Shown here: positions 1 to 13,900 of the stretch, one piece after another
How the letters are laid out: each line of letters opens with the position of its first letter
Numbering within the stretch: position 1 is the first letter of the stretch
Assembly (NCBI GenBank): GCA_903888515.1
Contig: CAISTY010000268.1
Span: 1-40,752 of the forward strand
DNA from: Akkermansiaceae bacterium
GTDB lineage: Bacteria; Verrucomicrobiota; Verrucomicrobiia; Verrucomicrobiales; Akkermansiaceae
Direction of reading: 5' to 3'
Length of the DNA: 40,752 nt
Made by a program: the position numbers and the translations under genes
The notes under the pieces: generated by a model
Told to the model about the DNA's origin: nothing
What the model saw: the letters and a program-made list of their open reading frames with translations, nothing else
Databases searched by the model: none

Positions 1-1
1 C

Positions 2-1867
2 ACCGCCACGACCTACAACCTGAACGACGGCACCAGCGTCACCGGCCACCTCGGCCTTGGCACGCTCAACAGCAACGGCGCGGTGGGTATCACCGGCACC
101 GCCGGCGCGCTGGCGGTCAACGTGCAGACCGGCACGCTGACTAACACCGGCACCCTCGGCACCGCCACCACCCATCTGGACATTGCCGGCGGTGCTACCC
201 TGATCGCCAGTGGTACCCAGCATTACGAACTGCTCACCACCTCGGGCACGGAGGCAGGCACGTGGAAAGGGAATCTGAACAACAACAACACCATCGCGCC
301 GGGCGGAGCGGGCGGATTCGGCACGCTGCAAGTAAACGGCGATTTTACGAATTCGAATTTGCCTGACAGTAAACTCAAGATCGACATTGCCTCTGCCAAC
401 CACGATGTGTTAGGTGTTACCGGCACCGCTGGTTTTGACGGCACGCTGGAACTCAACCAGGTGGGTACCGCAGATATCGCGCCGTTCGTGCCGATCAATG
501 TGGTGGACGCCGGTTCCTATTCCGGAAATTTCACCACGTTCTCCGAGAACCTCGATGGTGCGGTTTTGTTCAATCCGGGCAATGGCGACGTCACCCTGAT
601 CCCCGATTTCACGAACTCTGGTAACAAATTGTTTGGCTCCACCGCCAACCAAACCTCCACTTGGATTGCGCTTTACGACGACGTGATCGATCCGGGAAAA
701 CCCAATGTCATCCGTACCCCTGGCGGCAGCCCTGCATATCACATCACCAGCGGCATCGCGGATGGCAGTAACCCGGATCTGTTATGGGCGCTCACAGCCA
801 GTTTCTCGCCCACCGGCCTGAATGCGAATCTTCTCAACCGCCTGTCACCGGAAGTCTATGCCGGCCTCGCGGACTATGCGATCCAAGCCATCCGCACCCA
901 TCAACGCACGGCTCTATCCGCACCGGCGCTGGCGATCATCCGCACACCCGAAAGCAAGTCCGATAGCAAGGGAGGATGCAAGGACGCAGGCCTTGTCAAA
1001 CCCACCGGACACCCATGGGAGCTTTTCGCCGCCACCGATTATTTCGATGTGGAAACAGATAACTCCCATAACCAGGCCGACTATGATCTCAGCGGGTTCG
1101 GCATCATGGTTGGAGCCCGGACCACGGTAGCCGATCGCGTCCGGTTGGCCGCGTATTTCGCCGGCGATGATGGCAAGGTGAACGGTCCCTTGATTTACGC
1201 CGATGGCTCCGGTTGGTCGCTCGGGATTCTGGGAGAAATCCTGCTAGATGAGAAAACCCATACTCGATTCACCGCCGGAATTTCCTATGGCAGTTATACA
1301 TTTGATGGCACCAGGGGCAGTGCTTCCGCAACCGGCGCGGGCTGGACCCCGGGTCTGGTGCGATTTGATGACGTGGACAATGATGCGTTGGAACTCTTCA
1401 TGGGTGTGGAAGGCGTGATCTATCAAAACGACCGCTTCAGGTTGATGCCGTCGGCCAACCTGCGTTGTGGCATCGGCTCGACGGACTCATTCACCGAAAC
1501 CACCGGCATGACTCCTGGTTCCCCAATCGCGCTGGCAGTGGACCGGAACCACTATGATTCGGCGCTGGCTGAATTCGGCATTTTGGCCGAGGCCGACCTC
1601 ACTCATAACCTCACCCTGTGGGGCCAGCTCGGAGCGAGTACCGGACTCGGTCAAAACCCGCAAGCCATCACCGCCCGCTTTGCCACGGGCAGCCGCCCGA
1701 TGCAGGCCGAAGTGGACGGCTTGTCCAATGACTTGTGGTTCATCGGTCTGGGAGCCAAATACAATATCAACGATGCCATCAGCGTGGCGCTTGGCTATCG
1801 CATCGAGTTCCGCTCCGATGCTGACAATCAGAACACCGTCAATCTATCATCCACCTTCAGGTTCTGA
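2..1867 (+). CDS. Autotransporter, C-terminal part (5' end outside window)
   Basis: The frame is open from the first bases of the window, so the gene starts upstream; the GTG at 83 is only an internal codon. The first ~200 visible residues are Gly/Thr/Asn-rich beta-strand sequence of the autotransporter passenger type, with short repeats such as GTGTAGF and NNNNTIAPG. From about position 1010 the sequence changes to alternating aromatic/polar strands (WELFAATDYF, LSGFGIMVGAR, FTAGISYGSY, GLGAKYN) and ends in STFRF with a C-terminal Phe. This is the usual signature of a ~280-residue type V secretion beta-barrel recognised by the BAM machinery. It would insert in the outer membrane and display the passenger. 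The giant secreted protein gene follows 50 bp later on the same strand. The family call is firm; the passenger function is unknown. Confidence 0.85.
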   Translation, partial: TATTYNLNDGTSVTGHLGLGTLNSNGAVGITGTAGALAVNVQTGTLTNTGTLGTATTHLDIAGGATLIASGTQHYELLTTSGTEAGTWKGNLNNNNTIAPGGAGGFGTLQVNGDFTNSNLPDSKLKIDIASANHDVLGVTGTAGFDGTLELNQVGTADIAPFVPINVVDAGSYSGNFTTFSENLDGAVLFNPGNGDVTLIPDFTNSGNKLFGSTANQTSTWIALYDDVIDPGKPNVIRTPGGSPAYHITSGIADGSNPDLLWALTASFSPTGLNANLLNRLSPEVYAGLADYAIQAIRTHQRTALSAPALAIIRTPESKSDSKGGCKDAGLVKPTGHPWELFAATDYFDVETDNSHNQADYDLSGFGIMVGARTTVADRVRLAAYFAGDDGKVNGPLIYADGSGWSLGILGEILLDEKTHTRFTAGISYGSYTFDGTRGSASATGAGWTPGLVRFDDVDNDALELFMGVEGVIYQNDRFRLMPSANLRCGIGSTDSFTETTGMTPGSPIALAVDRNHYDSALAEFGILAEADLTHNLTLWGQLGASTGLGQNPQAITARFATGSRPMQAEVDGLSNDLWFIGLGAKYNINDAISVALGYRIEFRSDADNQNTVNLSSTFRF

Positions 1868-1917
1868 TCCATCATCCATCAGGTCGTTATCAAGCACCCA
1901 TCCCACCGAATCCCGTC

Positions 1918-4900
1918 ATGAAATCCCTCCATCAATGGCTCTGCCGTCTGTTAGCCGCCGGGTTCCTGTCCGCCTTGCCCCTATCGGCAGCGACGGTCAC
2001 GGCCACCTTCACCGCGCCCACCACCGTGCCGGTCACCGCCGCCAGCTATACGGCCACCGGCAATACGGTGAATTTCACCCTGAACTTCGCGCCTGCGGTC
2101 GGCACCAACCTCACCGTGGTGAAGAACACCGGCTTGGGGTTCATCCAAGGCACTTTTTCCAACCTGGCGCAGGGGCAAACCGTCACCCTGAGCCGCAGCG
2201 GAATCCACTATGCATTCGTGGCCAACTACTTCGGCGGCACCGGCAATGACTTGGTGCTCCAATGGGCGAACACCCGCGTGCTGAAATGGCCCTTTTATGC
2301 CACGGACGACAACAGCGCGATCCCCTACGGGCTCCCCTTGCCGATGGACATGACAGGTGTGCTGGCAGGCAAGACGATCCGCGCCATGGCTGCGGGAGAC
2401 GAGCACTATCTCGCACTGTGCACTGACGGAACCCTGGCCGCATGGGGTACCAACTCTGCTGGCCAGTTGGGCAATAACGGTGCGTCGTCTCCCAGCGTGC
2501 CAGTGGGAGTCGATACGAGCGGAGTGCTCGCAGGCAAGACCATCATCGCCATAGCCGCCGGAAAGAATCATAGTATGGCGCTCTGCTCCGACGGAACCCT
2601 GGCCGCATGGGGCGACAATTACCCCGGGCGCTTAGGCAACGGCAGCACGGCCTCCAGCAAAGTCCCGGTGTTGGTGGACCGGTCGGGCGTGCTCGCAGGC
2701 AAGGCGATCATCGCCATGGCGGCGGGTGAAACCCATAGTCTGGCGTTGTGCTCGGACGGCACCGTGGCCGCCTGGGGCGACAACGCTTCCGGCCAACTCG
2801 GCGACAATACCTTGACGAACCGCAACGTGCCGGTGGCGGTGAACACGGCCGGAGTTCTTGCTGGAAAAACGGTGACTGCCATTGGGGTGGGAGGGAGTTA
2901 CTCGCTCGCGCTGTGCGCGGACGGCACACTCGTGTCCTGGGGTGGCAATGGCAACGGCCAGTTGGGAAATAACAGCAAGACACAAAGCAGCGTGCCGGTG
3001 TTGGTGGACCGGACGGGGGTGCTAGCCGGCAAGACGGTCACCGCAATCTCCACATCCTACCACAACCTGGCCTTGTGCTCTGATGGAACCCTGGCCGCAT
3101 GGGGATACAATCTCTACGGCCAGTTGGGCAACAACAGCACAATCATGAGTGACGCAGCCGACAGCAGCGTTCCGGTTCTGGTGGACACCTCGGGCGTCCT
3201 GGCTGGCAAGACCATCACCGACATACACGCTCGAGGTGTTCGCAGTTTCGCGCTCTGCTCCGATGGCACCCTGGCCGGATGGGGATACAATTCCGATGGC
3301 TCGTTAGGTGCCTTCACCAAAGAGCATAGCAGTGTGCCCCTTGCGATTGGTTTGGGCGAACTGAGGTCTGGCGAACTTATTGTGGATTTCCTCGGCGGCA
3401 ATACGACCAGCTTTGCCCTGGCCGCCTCGCCGCCACTGCCCATGGCCACGACCTTGGCGGCAACCGGGATGCTCGACGCGGCGGCCACCCTCAACGGCAG
3501 CGTGACTGCCAACGGCAGCCGAACCACCGTGTCCTTTGAATACGGCCTGACTACCGCGTACGGCACCACCATCTCCGCCACCCCGGCGTCCACCACCGGC
3601 ACGAGCGCCACGGCGGAACAAGCCACCCCCGCTGGTCTGTTAGCCGGGACGACTTACCATTACCGGATCGTCGCCACAAGTGCGGGCGGCACGGTAACGG
3701 GCGAGGACATGACATTCACCACGAGCACCGCAGCCACCCTGTCCGGGTTATCATTGGGCGGCGGCACGCTGTCTCCTGGTTTTTCCAGCAGCATCACCGG
3801 TTATAGCGCCTCCGTGCCGAATGCCACGACCAGCATCACCGTGACTCCCATTGCCGCCTTCGCCACTTCCACCGTCAAGGTCAACAACGTCACCGTCGCT
3901 TCCGGCGCGGCCAGCGCGCCTATCAATCTCGCGGTGGGCAATAATACCATCACCCTCGTGGTCAGCGCGGGTGGCACCAATACCCTGACCTACACGGTGA
4001 CGGTGTCGCGTCTGCCGGCGGGGTTCACCTTCAACTCCGCCACAACCGTGCCGGTGACGGTGGATGCTTTTGTGGCCACCGGCAAGACGGCGAATTGCAC
4101 CCTGAATTTCGCGCCGCCAGTGGGAACCAACCTGACCGTGGTGAACAACACCGGATACGGTCCTATTCAAGGCACCTTTGATAACCTGGCACAGGGGCTG
4201 AAGGTGCATCTAACCTATGGCGGAATCACCTACTCCTTCGTGGCGAACTATTTCGGCGGCACCGGCAATGACCTGATACTGCATTGGGCTAACACGCGAT
4301 TGCTGGCGTGGGGATCTAACAGCGATGGCCAGTTGGGCAACAACAGCACCTGGCAATCCACCGTGCCGACACCCGTTGACATGACGGGCGTGCTGGCGGG
4401 CAGGACGATCACTGCCACCGCCGTGGGTATCTCCCATGCCCTGGTGCTTTGCGCCGACGGTACCCTGGCGGCCTGGGGATGCAATGTTGGCGGGCAGTTG
4501 GGCAACAACAGCACGACTGACAGCAGCGTGCCGGTGCTGGTGGACAGGACGGGCGTCCTCGCCGGCAGAGCAATCGCCGCCATCTCCGCCGGATACGACC
4601 ACAATCTTGTGCTCTGCGCGGACGGCACTCTGGTGACATGGGGCTATGCGAGGGGCAAGGTGCCGATCCTGGTGGATCAAACAGGAGTGCTCGCCGGCAA
4701 AACGGTCATAGCCGTTTCTGCTGGAATCAATCACAACTCTTATGGTGGATACTATCATGATCTGGTGGTCTGTTCGGATGGCACCGTCGCCACTTGGGGT
4801 GGCAATTCATACGGCCAATTGGGCAACGACAGCATCACGAATAGCCTGGTGCCGGTCCTGGTCAACACCGCCGGAGTACTCGACGGCAAAAAGGTCGTCG

Positions 4901-7900
4901 CCGGGGTTGCCGCGACCGAATTCAGCCTGGTGCGGTGTGAGGATGGCACCTTGGCGTCATGGGGAACCAATAGTTCTGGCCAGTTAGGCAACCGCATTTG
5001 GGATCGAAGCCGGGTTCCGGTGTTGGTGAACATGAGCGGGATGCTCTACGGCAAGACCATCATTGCCATGGGCGCCGCGAGACACTGCCTCGTGCTGTGT
5101 TCGGATGGCACCTTGTCCTCCTGGGGGAGTAATCAGTATGGCCAGTTGGGCTGCCACAACGACACCGGCCACGCCATCTCTAATTCCTATTACCCGGTGT
5201 TGGTGGATACCAGCGGCGTGCTCGCTGGCAGGACGGTTGTGGCAATTGCTGAAGGAGGCAATCAAGCCTTGTGTGCGGATGGCACGCTCGTCGCATGGGG
5301 GTATAATTCCTCCGGCCAGTTGGGTAACAACTCCACATCCACCGCCTATGAACCGGTGCTGGTCGATACGAGCGCGTTGCGGGCTGGCGAGCGCTTTGTC
5401 GCGGGCGCTTCCGGGAAATTATTTGCGTCCTCACTGGTGCTCGTGGCCGCACCGCCGCCACCCATTGCCACCACGCTGGCGGCGACGGCTATCACCGACA
5501 CGGGTGCCACCCTGAACGGCAACGTCAATGCCAATGCCACCAGCACCACCGTCACCTTTGAATATGGACTAACAACATCTTATGGCATCACTGTTGCCGC
5601 CACGCCCGCGGCACTCTCCGGCACCACTGCAACGGCAGTGCGGGCGACCCTGAGTGGATTGCTATCCGGAACCACCTATCACTATCGGGTTGTCGCCGCG
5701 AGCACGGCCGGCACGGTGACCGGTGAAGACAGGACGTTCAATATGAGCACGTTCGCCTCGCTGGTCAGTTTGAGTGTGAGCAGCGGCACTCTGGCTCCGG
5801 TCTTTTCCAGCATCAACACCAGTTACGAAGTCGCCGTATCATCGGCCACTGGCAGCATCATGGTCACTCCGGTTGCCGAATCTGTTACGTCCACGGTGAA
5901 GGTCAATGGCATCGCGGTGGCGTCCGGCGCGACGAGTGCCCCCATCACCCTGACCGGAATCAACACGACCCTCAACATCGTGGTCACCGCTGCGAGTGGC
6001 GCCAGCACGAAAACCTACGTTGTGACGGTGATCCGCCCGCCCGAGGTTTATCTTTTCAGTTCGTCCGCCACGGTGCCGGTGACGGCGGGTGATTTTGCGG
6101 CCGCGGGCAAATCGGCGGATTTCGCATTGAACTTCGCGCCGGCGGTCGGAACCAATCTAACCGCCATCAAGAATACAGGTTCCAATCCGATTCAAGGCGC
6201 CTTTGGCAATCTGGCGCAGGGGCAGCTAGTGACCATGGCCTATGGCGGGATCACTTACGCCTTTGTGGCGAATTATTTCGGTGGCACCGGCAATGACCTG
6301 GTGTTGCAATGGGCGAACACAAGGATGCTGGGATGGGGCTCCGGCGCCAGCGGCGTACTGGGAAACAATGACGGCAGCAACAGTTTGCTCCCGACCGCAG
6401 TGGACATGACGGGTGTGCTTGCCGGAAAAACGATCATGACCACCGCCACGGGAAGTTCTCATGTTCTTGCACTGTGCGCCGATGGCACCCTGGCCGCCTG
6501 GGGAGAAAACGGCTATGGTCAATTGGGTGACAACAGCACGACGGATTGTTTGGTTCCGGTGCTGGTGAGCCAACCCGGCCCGCTCTCCCACAGGCGGATT
6601 GTTGCCATAGCTGCCGGAGGCGACCACTCACTGGCATTGTACTCGGACGGAACCCTGGCCGCATGGGGATACAATAACTATGGCCAGCTAGGCAACAACA
6701 GCACGACGCAAACCACCGCGCCGGTGTTGGTCAACAAAACCGGCGTGCTCTCCGACAAGACGATCATTGCCATTGCCGCTGCCGGCAGCCACAGCCTGGC
6801 CTTGTGCTCGGACGGGACAATTGCCGGATGGGGATATAACAATTACGGTCAGTTAGGAAACAACAGCACCACCAATAGCAGCGTGCCGGTGGCGGTGGAT
6901 CGAACAGGGGTGCTGCTCGGCAAAACGGTGACGGCGCTTGCCGGTGGCAACTCCCATAGCCTGGCCTTGTGCTCGGACGGGACCATCGCCACTTGGGGAT
7001 ACAATGCCTATGGCCAGTTGGGCAACAAGAGTTCGACCAATAGCAGTGTGCCGGTGCTGGTGGACAGGACAGGCGCGCTCTCCGGCAAGGCGATCGCCGC
7101 GATTGCATCAGGAGCTTCCCACAACATGGGCCTGTGCACGGACGGAACCCTGGTCTCATGGGGATATAACATCTATGGCCAGTTGGGCAATAACGTCCTG
7201 ACCAGCAGCAACGTGCCGGTGGCGATCAACTCAATGGGAGTGCTCTCCGGCAAGACGGTTGTCGCCGTGGCATGCGGCAGCTCTCACAGTCTCGCGTTGT
7301 GTTCGGACGGGAACACGGCCACCTGGGGATATAATAACAATGGCCAGTTGGGTAACAGTAGCACGACCAATAGTAGCGTGCCGGTTTGGGTCAACACCAG
7401 CAGGCTGCGGCCGGGCGAGCGCTTCGCCGCGCTGAAGGGCGGACTTGCACACAGCCTTGCACTGGTGGCCTCGCCGCCGGCGGCCATGGCGACGACCCTG
7501 GCGGCCACGGGAATCCGCGACACAGGCGCCACCCTGAATGGCAGCGTGAACGCCCAGGCCCTCAGCACCGCCGTGTCCTTTGAATATGGCCTCACCACCA
7601 AATACGGCACTACCATCCCGGCCACGCCCGCGTCTGTCACCGGCACCTCCAACACCGCGGCCAGCGCGACTCTCGCTGCCCTGCCCTCCGGAACCACCTA
7701 CCACTATCGGGTCATCGCCACGAGTGCGGGCGGCACCGTGAAGGGTGAGGACATGACCTTCACCACCACGAACTTCACCTCGCTGTTAGGTATGTCCTTG
7801 AGCAGCGGCACGCTGGCACCCGCGTTTTCCAACAACACCACGAACTACATTGCCACAGTGCCGTATGCCGTTGACAACATCACCGTGACTCCGGTGGTGG

Positions 7901-10900
7901 AACTCGCCACTTCCACGGTGAAGGTCAATGGAGTCTCCGTGGCATCCGGCATGCCGAGCACCCCGCTCAACCTCGCCGTGGGCAACAATGTCATCAACAC
8001 CGTGGTCGCCGCCGCGGATGGCATCAACACCAAGACTTATGCCGTGACCGTCACCCGCCTGCCCCAAACGTTCACCTTCAATTCCGCCACCAATGTGCCG
8101 GTGACCGTGAATGATTTCCTGGCCACGGGCAATACGGCGACATTCTCCCTGAACTATGTTCCGACACCGGGAACCAACCTGACCGTGGTGAACAACACGG
8201 GGTTAGGTCCGATCCAAGGGGTCTTCTCCAATCTGGCGCAGGGGCAGGCGGTCACTTTGACCTACGGCGGCGTGAACTATCCATTCGTGGCCAACTATTT
8301 CGGCGGCACGGGCAATGATCTGGTGCTGCAATGGGGGAACACGCGGTTGCTGGTATGGGGCTACAATGGCAGTGGTCAATTGGGCAACAACACCACGACG
8401 ACAGCTAATAGTCCGGTGCCGGTGGACATGACGGGGGTTCTGGCCGGGAAAACCATCATCAGCGTGGCTGCGGGAAGTTCCCACTGTCTGGTCCTGTGCG
8501 CGGAAGGAACCGTGGCAACTTGGGGTGACAATGCCTATGGCCAGTTGGGCAATAATGGAGCCGCGGGCAAGGTGCCAGTGGCGGTTGTCCAAAGCGGGGT
8601 GCTTGCAGGCAAGCGGGTCATCGCCGTAGCAGCCGGCTCGCAGCACAACCTCGCGCTGTGTTCGGACGGAACCTTGGCCGCATGGGGATCCAGTTCAAGC
8701 GGCCAGTTAGGGAATAATACGTTCGGATCTAGTACAGTGCCGGTGCTGGTGGACCGAACCGGCGTGCTTTCCGGCAGGACGGTGGTTGCAATCTCCACTC
8801 GCGGGGATCACAGCGTGGTTCTGTGCACCGACGGCACCCTGGCAGCTTGGGGCGCGAATGATTCCGGCCAGTTGGGCAACAACACAATATCGCGGAGCGC
8901 AATTCCGGTGTTGGTGGACCAAACGGGTGCGCTTGCAGGAAAATCAATTTCGTGCGTGTCGGCCGGGGGAGGGCAAACGCTGGCGTTGTGCACGGACGGT
9001 GCGCTGGCGGTATGGGGTGGCAATTTGGGCGACGGAACCTTCCAGACCAGTTCAACACCGGTATGGGTGAATCAATCGGGAGCGCTCTCCGGAAAAACCA
9101 TTGCTGCGCTCGGGGCAAGCGCAGGAACGAGTCTCATCCTCTGCACGGACGGCACGCGGGTTGGTTGGGGATTCAGCTCCTATGGCCTGTTGGGATCCAA
9201 GTCCGTATCGACGTCCATCGCCATCCCAACCTTGCTAATACCGGAAGGCGCGCTCATCGGCAAGACAACGGCAGCCCAAGCTGCTGGTGGCACGCACATT
9301 CTCGCACTCTGCACCGACGGAACACTCACCTCATGGGGGGGGTTAAATAATATGTATGGCCAGTTGGGTAACAACACCTGGACGGACAGTTATGTGCCGG
9401 TGCTGGTCAACACGACTGAACTGCGGCCGGGCGAACGCATCACGGCGGTGGCAGCCGGAAATGTTCACAGCCTGGCACTGGTGGCATCCCCGCCGCCACC
9501 GCTGGCGACGACCATGGCGGCAAGCGGGATCAACGACACGGGCGCCACCCTCAATGCCAGTGTGAATGCCCAGGCTAACAGCACTGCGGTGTCGTTTGAA
9601 TACGGTCCTACGACGTCCTACGGCACCACCGTCGCCGCTACCCCGGCTGTCCTAACAGGCACGAGTGACACTGCGGCAAGCGTGACTCTCAGCTCGCTGC
9701 CCTCTGGCATGACCTATCATTATCGAATCATTGCCACCAATGGCGGAGGCACGGCGCGTGGTGCGGACATGACCTTTACGACCAGCACCTTGGCCTCCCT
9801 GGCCGGCATGGCGGTGAGCAGTGGGTCGCTCACGCCCGCATTTTCTTCTATCAACACGAGCTATATTATCACCGTGCCGTTCGCCACAACGGTCGTGAGC
9901 GTGACTCCGGTCGTGCTGAACCCGGGGTCCACGGTCACCGTCGCCGGGATCCCGGTGGAGTCAGGTGCCGCCAGCGGCCCGCGCAACCTAACGGTCGGCA
10001 ACAACCCGATCGACGTCGAGGTCACCGCTGCGGACGGCATCATCACCAAGACCTACACGGTGACGGTGACCCGCTTGCCGCAGACCTTCACCTTCAACGC
10101 GGCCACCAATGTGCCAGTTACAGTCGGTGATTTCGTGGCCAGCGGTAATACTGCCACATTTGCGCTGAACTTCACGCCGCCTGTGGGAACCAACCTGACG
10201 GTGGTGAACAACACCGGATCACGCGCCATCCAAGGGGCCTTCAGCAATCTGGCGCAGGGGCAGCGGGTGGAGTTGACGTATGGCGGAGTGACATACACCT
10301 TCGTTGCCAACTATGGCGGCGGCACCGGCAATGATCTGGTGCTGCAATGGGCCAGCACACGGCTGCTGGCGTGGGGTTACAACATCTATGGCAAGTTGGG
10401 CAACAACAGCACGACGAATAGCAGTCTGCCGGTGGCGGTCGATCTAACAGGAGTGCTCGCGGGCAAGTCAGTCATGACCGTGGCTGCGGGGCCCAACCAC
10501 AGTTTTGCATTGTGTGCGGACGGCACGCTGGCGGCATGGGGTTACAATGCCACCACCGGCCAATTGGGTAACAACAGCACAACGTCCAGCAGTATTCCAG
10601 TGCTGGTGGACAGGTCGGGAGTGCTCGCCGGCAAGACCGTCATCGCCGTGGCGGTGGGAGACCACCACAGTCTGGCGCTGTGTTCGGACGGGACCTTGGC
10701 GGCATGGGGATACAATTACAACGGCCAGTTAGGCAATAACGGTTCAGCATTCTCCAGCGCAAAGGTACCGGTCTTGGTGGACCGCACTGGAGTTCTATCC
10801 GGCAAGACCGTCATTGCCGTGGCTGCCGCGGGCGCACACAGTCTCGCCCTGTGCTCGGACGGGACGCTGGCCGCATGGGGATACAATTACCAAGGCCAGT

Positions 10901-13900
10901 TAGGCGACAACAGCACCACGGACAAAAAGGTGCCGGTGTTGGTGGACCGCTCGGGCGTGCTGGCCGGCAAGACGGTGGTTGGCATTGCTGCGGGAGGAGG
11001 TTCTGCGGCTTCCGATTCAGCTCACAGCCTCGCACTGTGCTCGGACGGCACCGTGGCCGCATGGGGTAGCAATGGCTGGGGGCAATTGGGTGTCGCCAGT
11101 CCGACAAGCGGTCGCGTGCCGGTGTTGGTGGACCGCTCGGGTGTGCTCGCTGGCAAGACGGTCACTGCGATTGCCGCAGGATACTCATTCAGCATGGGTT
11201 TGTGTTCTGACGGAACCATGGCCGCGTGGGGATACAACTATTACGGCCAACTGGGAAACAACAGCACGACTGCCAGCAACCTGCCGGTGTTAGTGGACCG
11301 CACGGGCGTGCTCGCCAGCAAGACAGTAGTCAGTATCAATGCCGGCAACTACCACAGTCTCGCGTTGTGCTCGGACGGCACCTTGGCTGCTTGGGGATAC
11401 AACAACTATGGCCAGTTAGGCAACAACAGCACAACCAATGTTCTCGTGCCGGTGTTGGTCAACACCAGCACCCTGGCAACCGGCGATCGCTTCACCGCAG
11501 TGGTGGGTGGTTCCTACTACAGCCTGGCTCTGGTGGCCTCGCCGCTACCACCGGTGGTCTTGCCGCTACCGCCGGTGGTCACGAGCTTGGCCGCCACCAC
11601 GGTGACGGATACCGGGGCCACGCTAACAGCCAGCGTGCAACCGAATGGCATCAGCACCGCCGTGACATTTGAATATGGTTTGACCACGGCGTATGGCAGC
11701 ACGGTGACCGCCACGCCTTCGCCGGTCACCGGCACGGGCGACAAGACCGCGAGTTATGTGCTGGGCGGGCTGGTTGCCGGCACCACCTATCACTATCGGG
11801 TGATTGCCACAAGCGTGGGCGGCACGGTGAAAGGCGCGGACATGACGTTCATCACCAGCACGCTGGCCACCCTGGCGGACCTAACAACCAACAGCGGAGC
11901 CGTCCTCCCGGACTTTGAGATGAATCGGCTGGGCTATTCTACCACGGTGCCGTTCTCGGTTGAGGCCATCACCGTCACGCCGACACTCACTGATGCCTCG
12001 TCCACCGTGAAGGTGAATGGGGTCGCCGCGGCTTCCGGCACCGCCAGTGCACCGGTGGCGGTGGTGGCGGGCAATACCACCATTCCCGTGGTGGTGACCT
12101 CAGGCAATGGCGCTAACACACAGACCTATCAACTCACCGTCACCCGGCTGCCGGCGGCGTTTGCCTGGCCGGCGGCATCCAGCGTGCCGGTGACGGCGGC
12201 GGATTTCCTTGCCTTCGGGAATGCGCCACCGCTTTCGCTCGGCCACACACCGCAGGCGGGAGCCAGCCTGATGGTGGTGAACAACACCGGGTCCGGACCA
12301 ATCCGCGGCACCTTTGACAATTTGGTGCAGGGACAAACGGTGATGCTCGAATACCAGGGGATTATCTATTCGTTCGTGGCCAATTACTCCGGAGGTACGG
12401 GCAATGATTTGGTGCTGCGTGTGGTCGCGGTGCCGCCACCGGCGTCAACCACGACTCTGGCGGCGACAGGAGTGACCGATGTGGGTGCCACCTTGCACGC
12501 AGCGTTGCGGCCCAATGGAGTGAGCACCACGGTGAGTTTTCAATACGGTCTGACCTCCGCATACGGAGGGAGTGTTTCCGCCGCTTCCTCTCCGGTCACT
12601 GGCGTTGGCGAGATTGCGGTGCAATGCGTTCTGGACGGCCTGCAGCCGGACACCATCTATCATTATCGCGTGGTGGTGTCCAACCAGCTTGGCTCCAGTG
12701 TTGGCGAGGACATGACGTTCACCACCAGCACACTTGCGACGCTCGCGGACCTAGTGCCCGGCTCCGGCACCCTGATGCCCGGATTTTCCAGCCGGATCAG
12801 CGCGTATGCGGTCACCGTGCCGTTTGCCACCACCCACCTTTCTCTAACACCCACAGTGGCGTCAGCCGGTGCCACCGTGACGGTCAACTCCGTGGCCGTG
12901 GCGTCCGGCACGGCCAGCGGTCCGATCCATCTTGCCGTGGGCAACACGGTGATTCCAGTTAGAGTGACGAGCTCCGCCGGCGGCATCACCGACACCTACA
13001 CGGTGACGGTGACGCGGGTGCCCGGGGAGTTTGCCTTCAACTCCGCCACGGACGTGCCCGTGACCGCGGCCGGTTTTGTCGCCACCGGCAACCCGGCGGT
13101 CATCACCCTTGGCTTCGCGCCGCCGGTCGGAACCGTGCTGACGGTCGTCAACAACACGGGCATTGGATGCATCCGCGGCACCTTCGACAACCTGGCGCAA
13201 GGCCAGCCGGTGGCCCTGAACTACAACGGGATCACCTATCAGTTTGTGGCGAACTATTACGGCGGCACGGGCAATGACCTGGTGCTCCAATGGGCGAACA
13301 ACCGGTTGACGGGTTGGGGATACAATGGATCCGGGCAGGTGGGCGACAAGAGCCAGACCAACCGGGCGGCACCGGTGGCCGTGGAAAATACCGGGGTGCT
13401 GGCCGGCAAGACCGTGCTCACCGTGGCGTGCGGCAATTCACACAGCATCGCGCTCTGCGCGGACGGCACCCTGGCGGCCTGGGGCCGCAACGCGGAAGGC
13501 CAGTTAGGCAACAACTCAGCGACCTTGAGCACCGTGCCGGTGGCGGTGGACATGTCGGGTGACCTTGCCGGTAAGACGGTGGTCGCGGTGGCGGCGGGAT
13601 CCTATCATAGTCTGGTCCTGTGCTCCGACGGCACCCTTGCCGCCTGGGGTTCCAACACCTCGGGCCAGTTAGGCAATACCGGCACCCAACGCAGCCTGGT
13701 GCCCGTGGCGCTGGATGACCTGGGCGCACTGGCCGGGAAAACGATCGTCGCCATTGCGGCGGGTTCCTACCACAACCTGGCGCTGTGTGAGGACGGGACA
13801 ATCGCCGCATGGGGTGCCAATGAGAGCGGCCAGTTGGGCAATGGCGGCACAGTGCCGAGCCTGGTGCCGGTGGCGGTGGGCGCGGGCAGCGTGCTGACCG

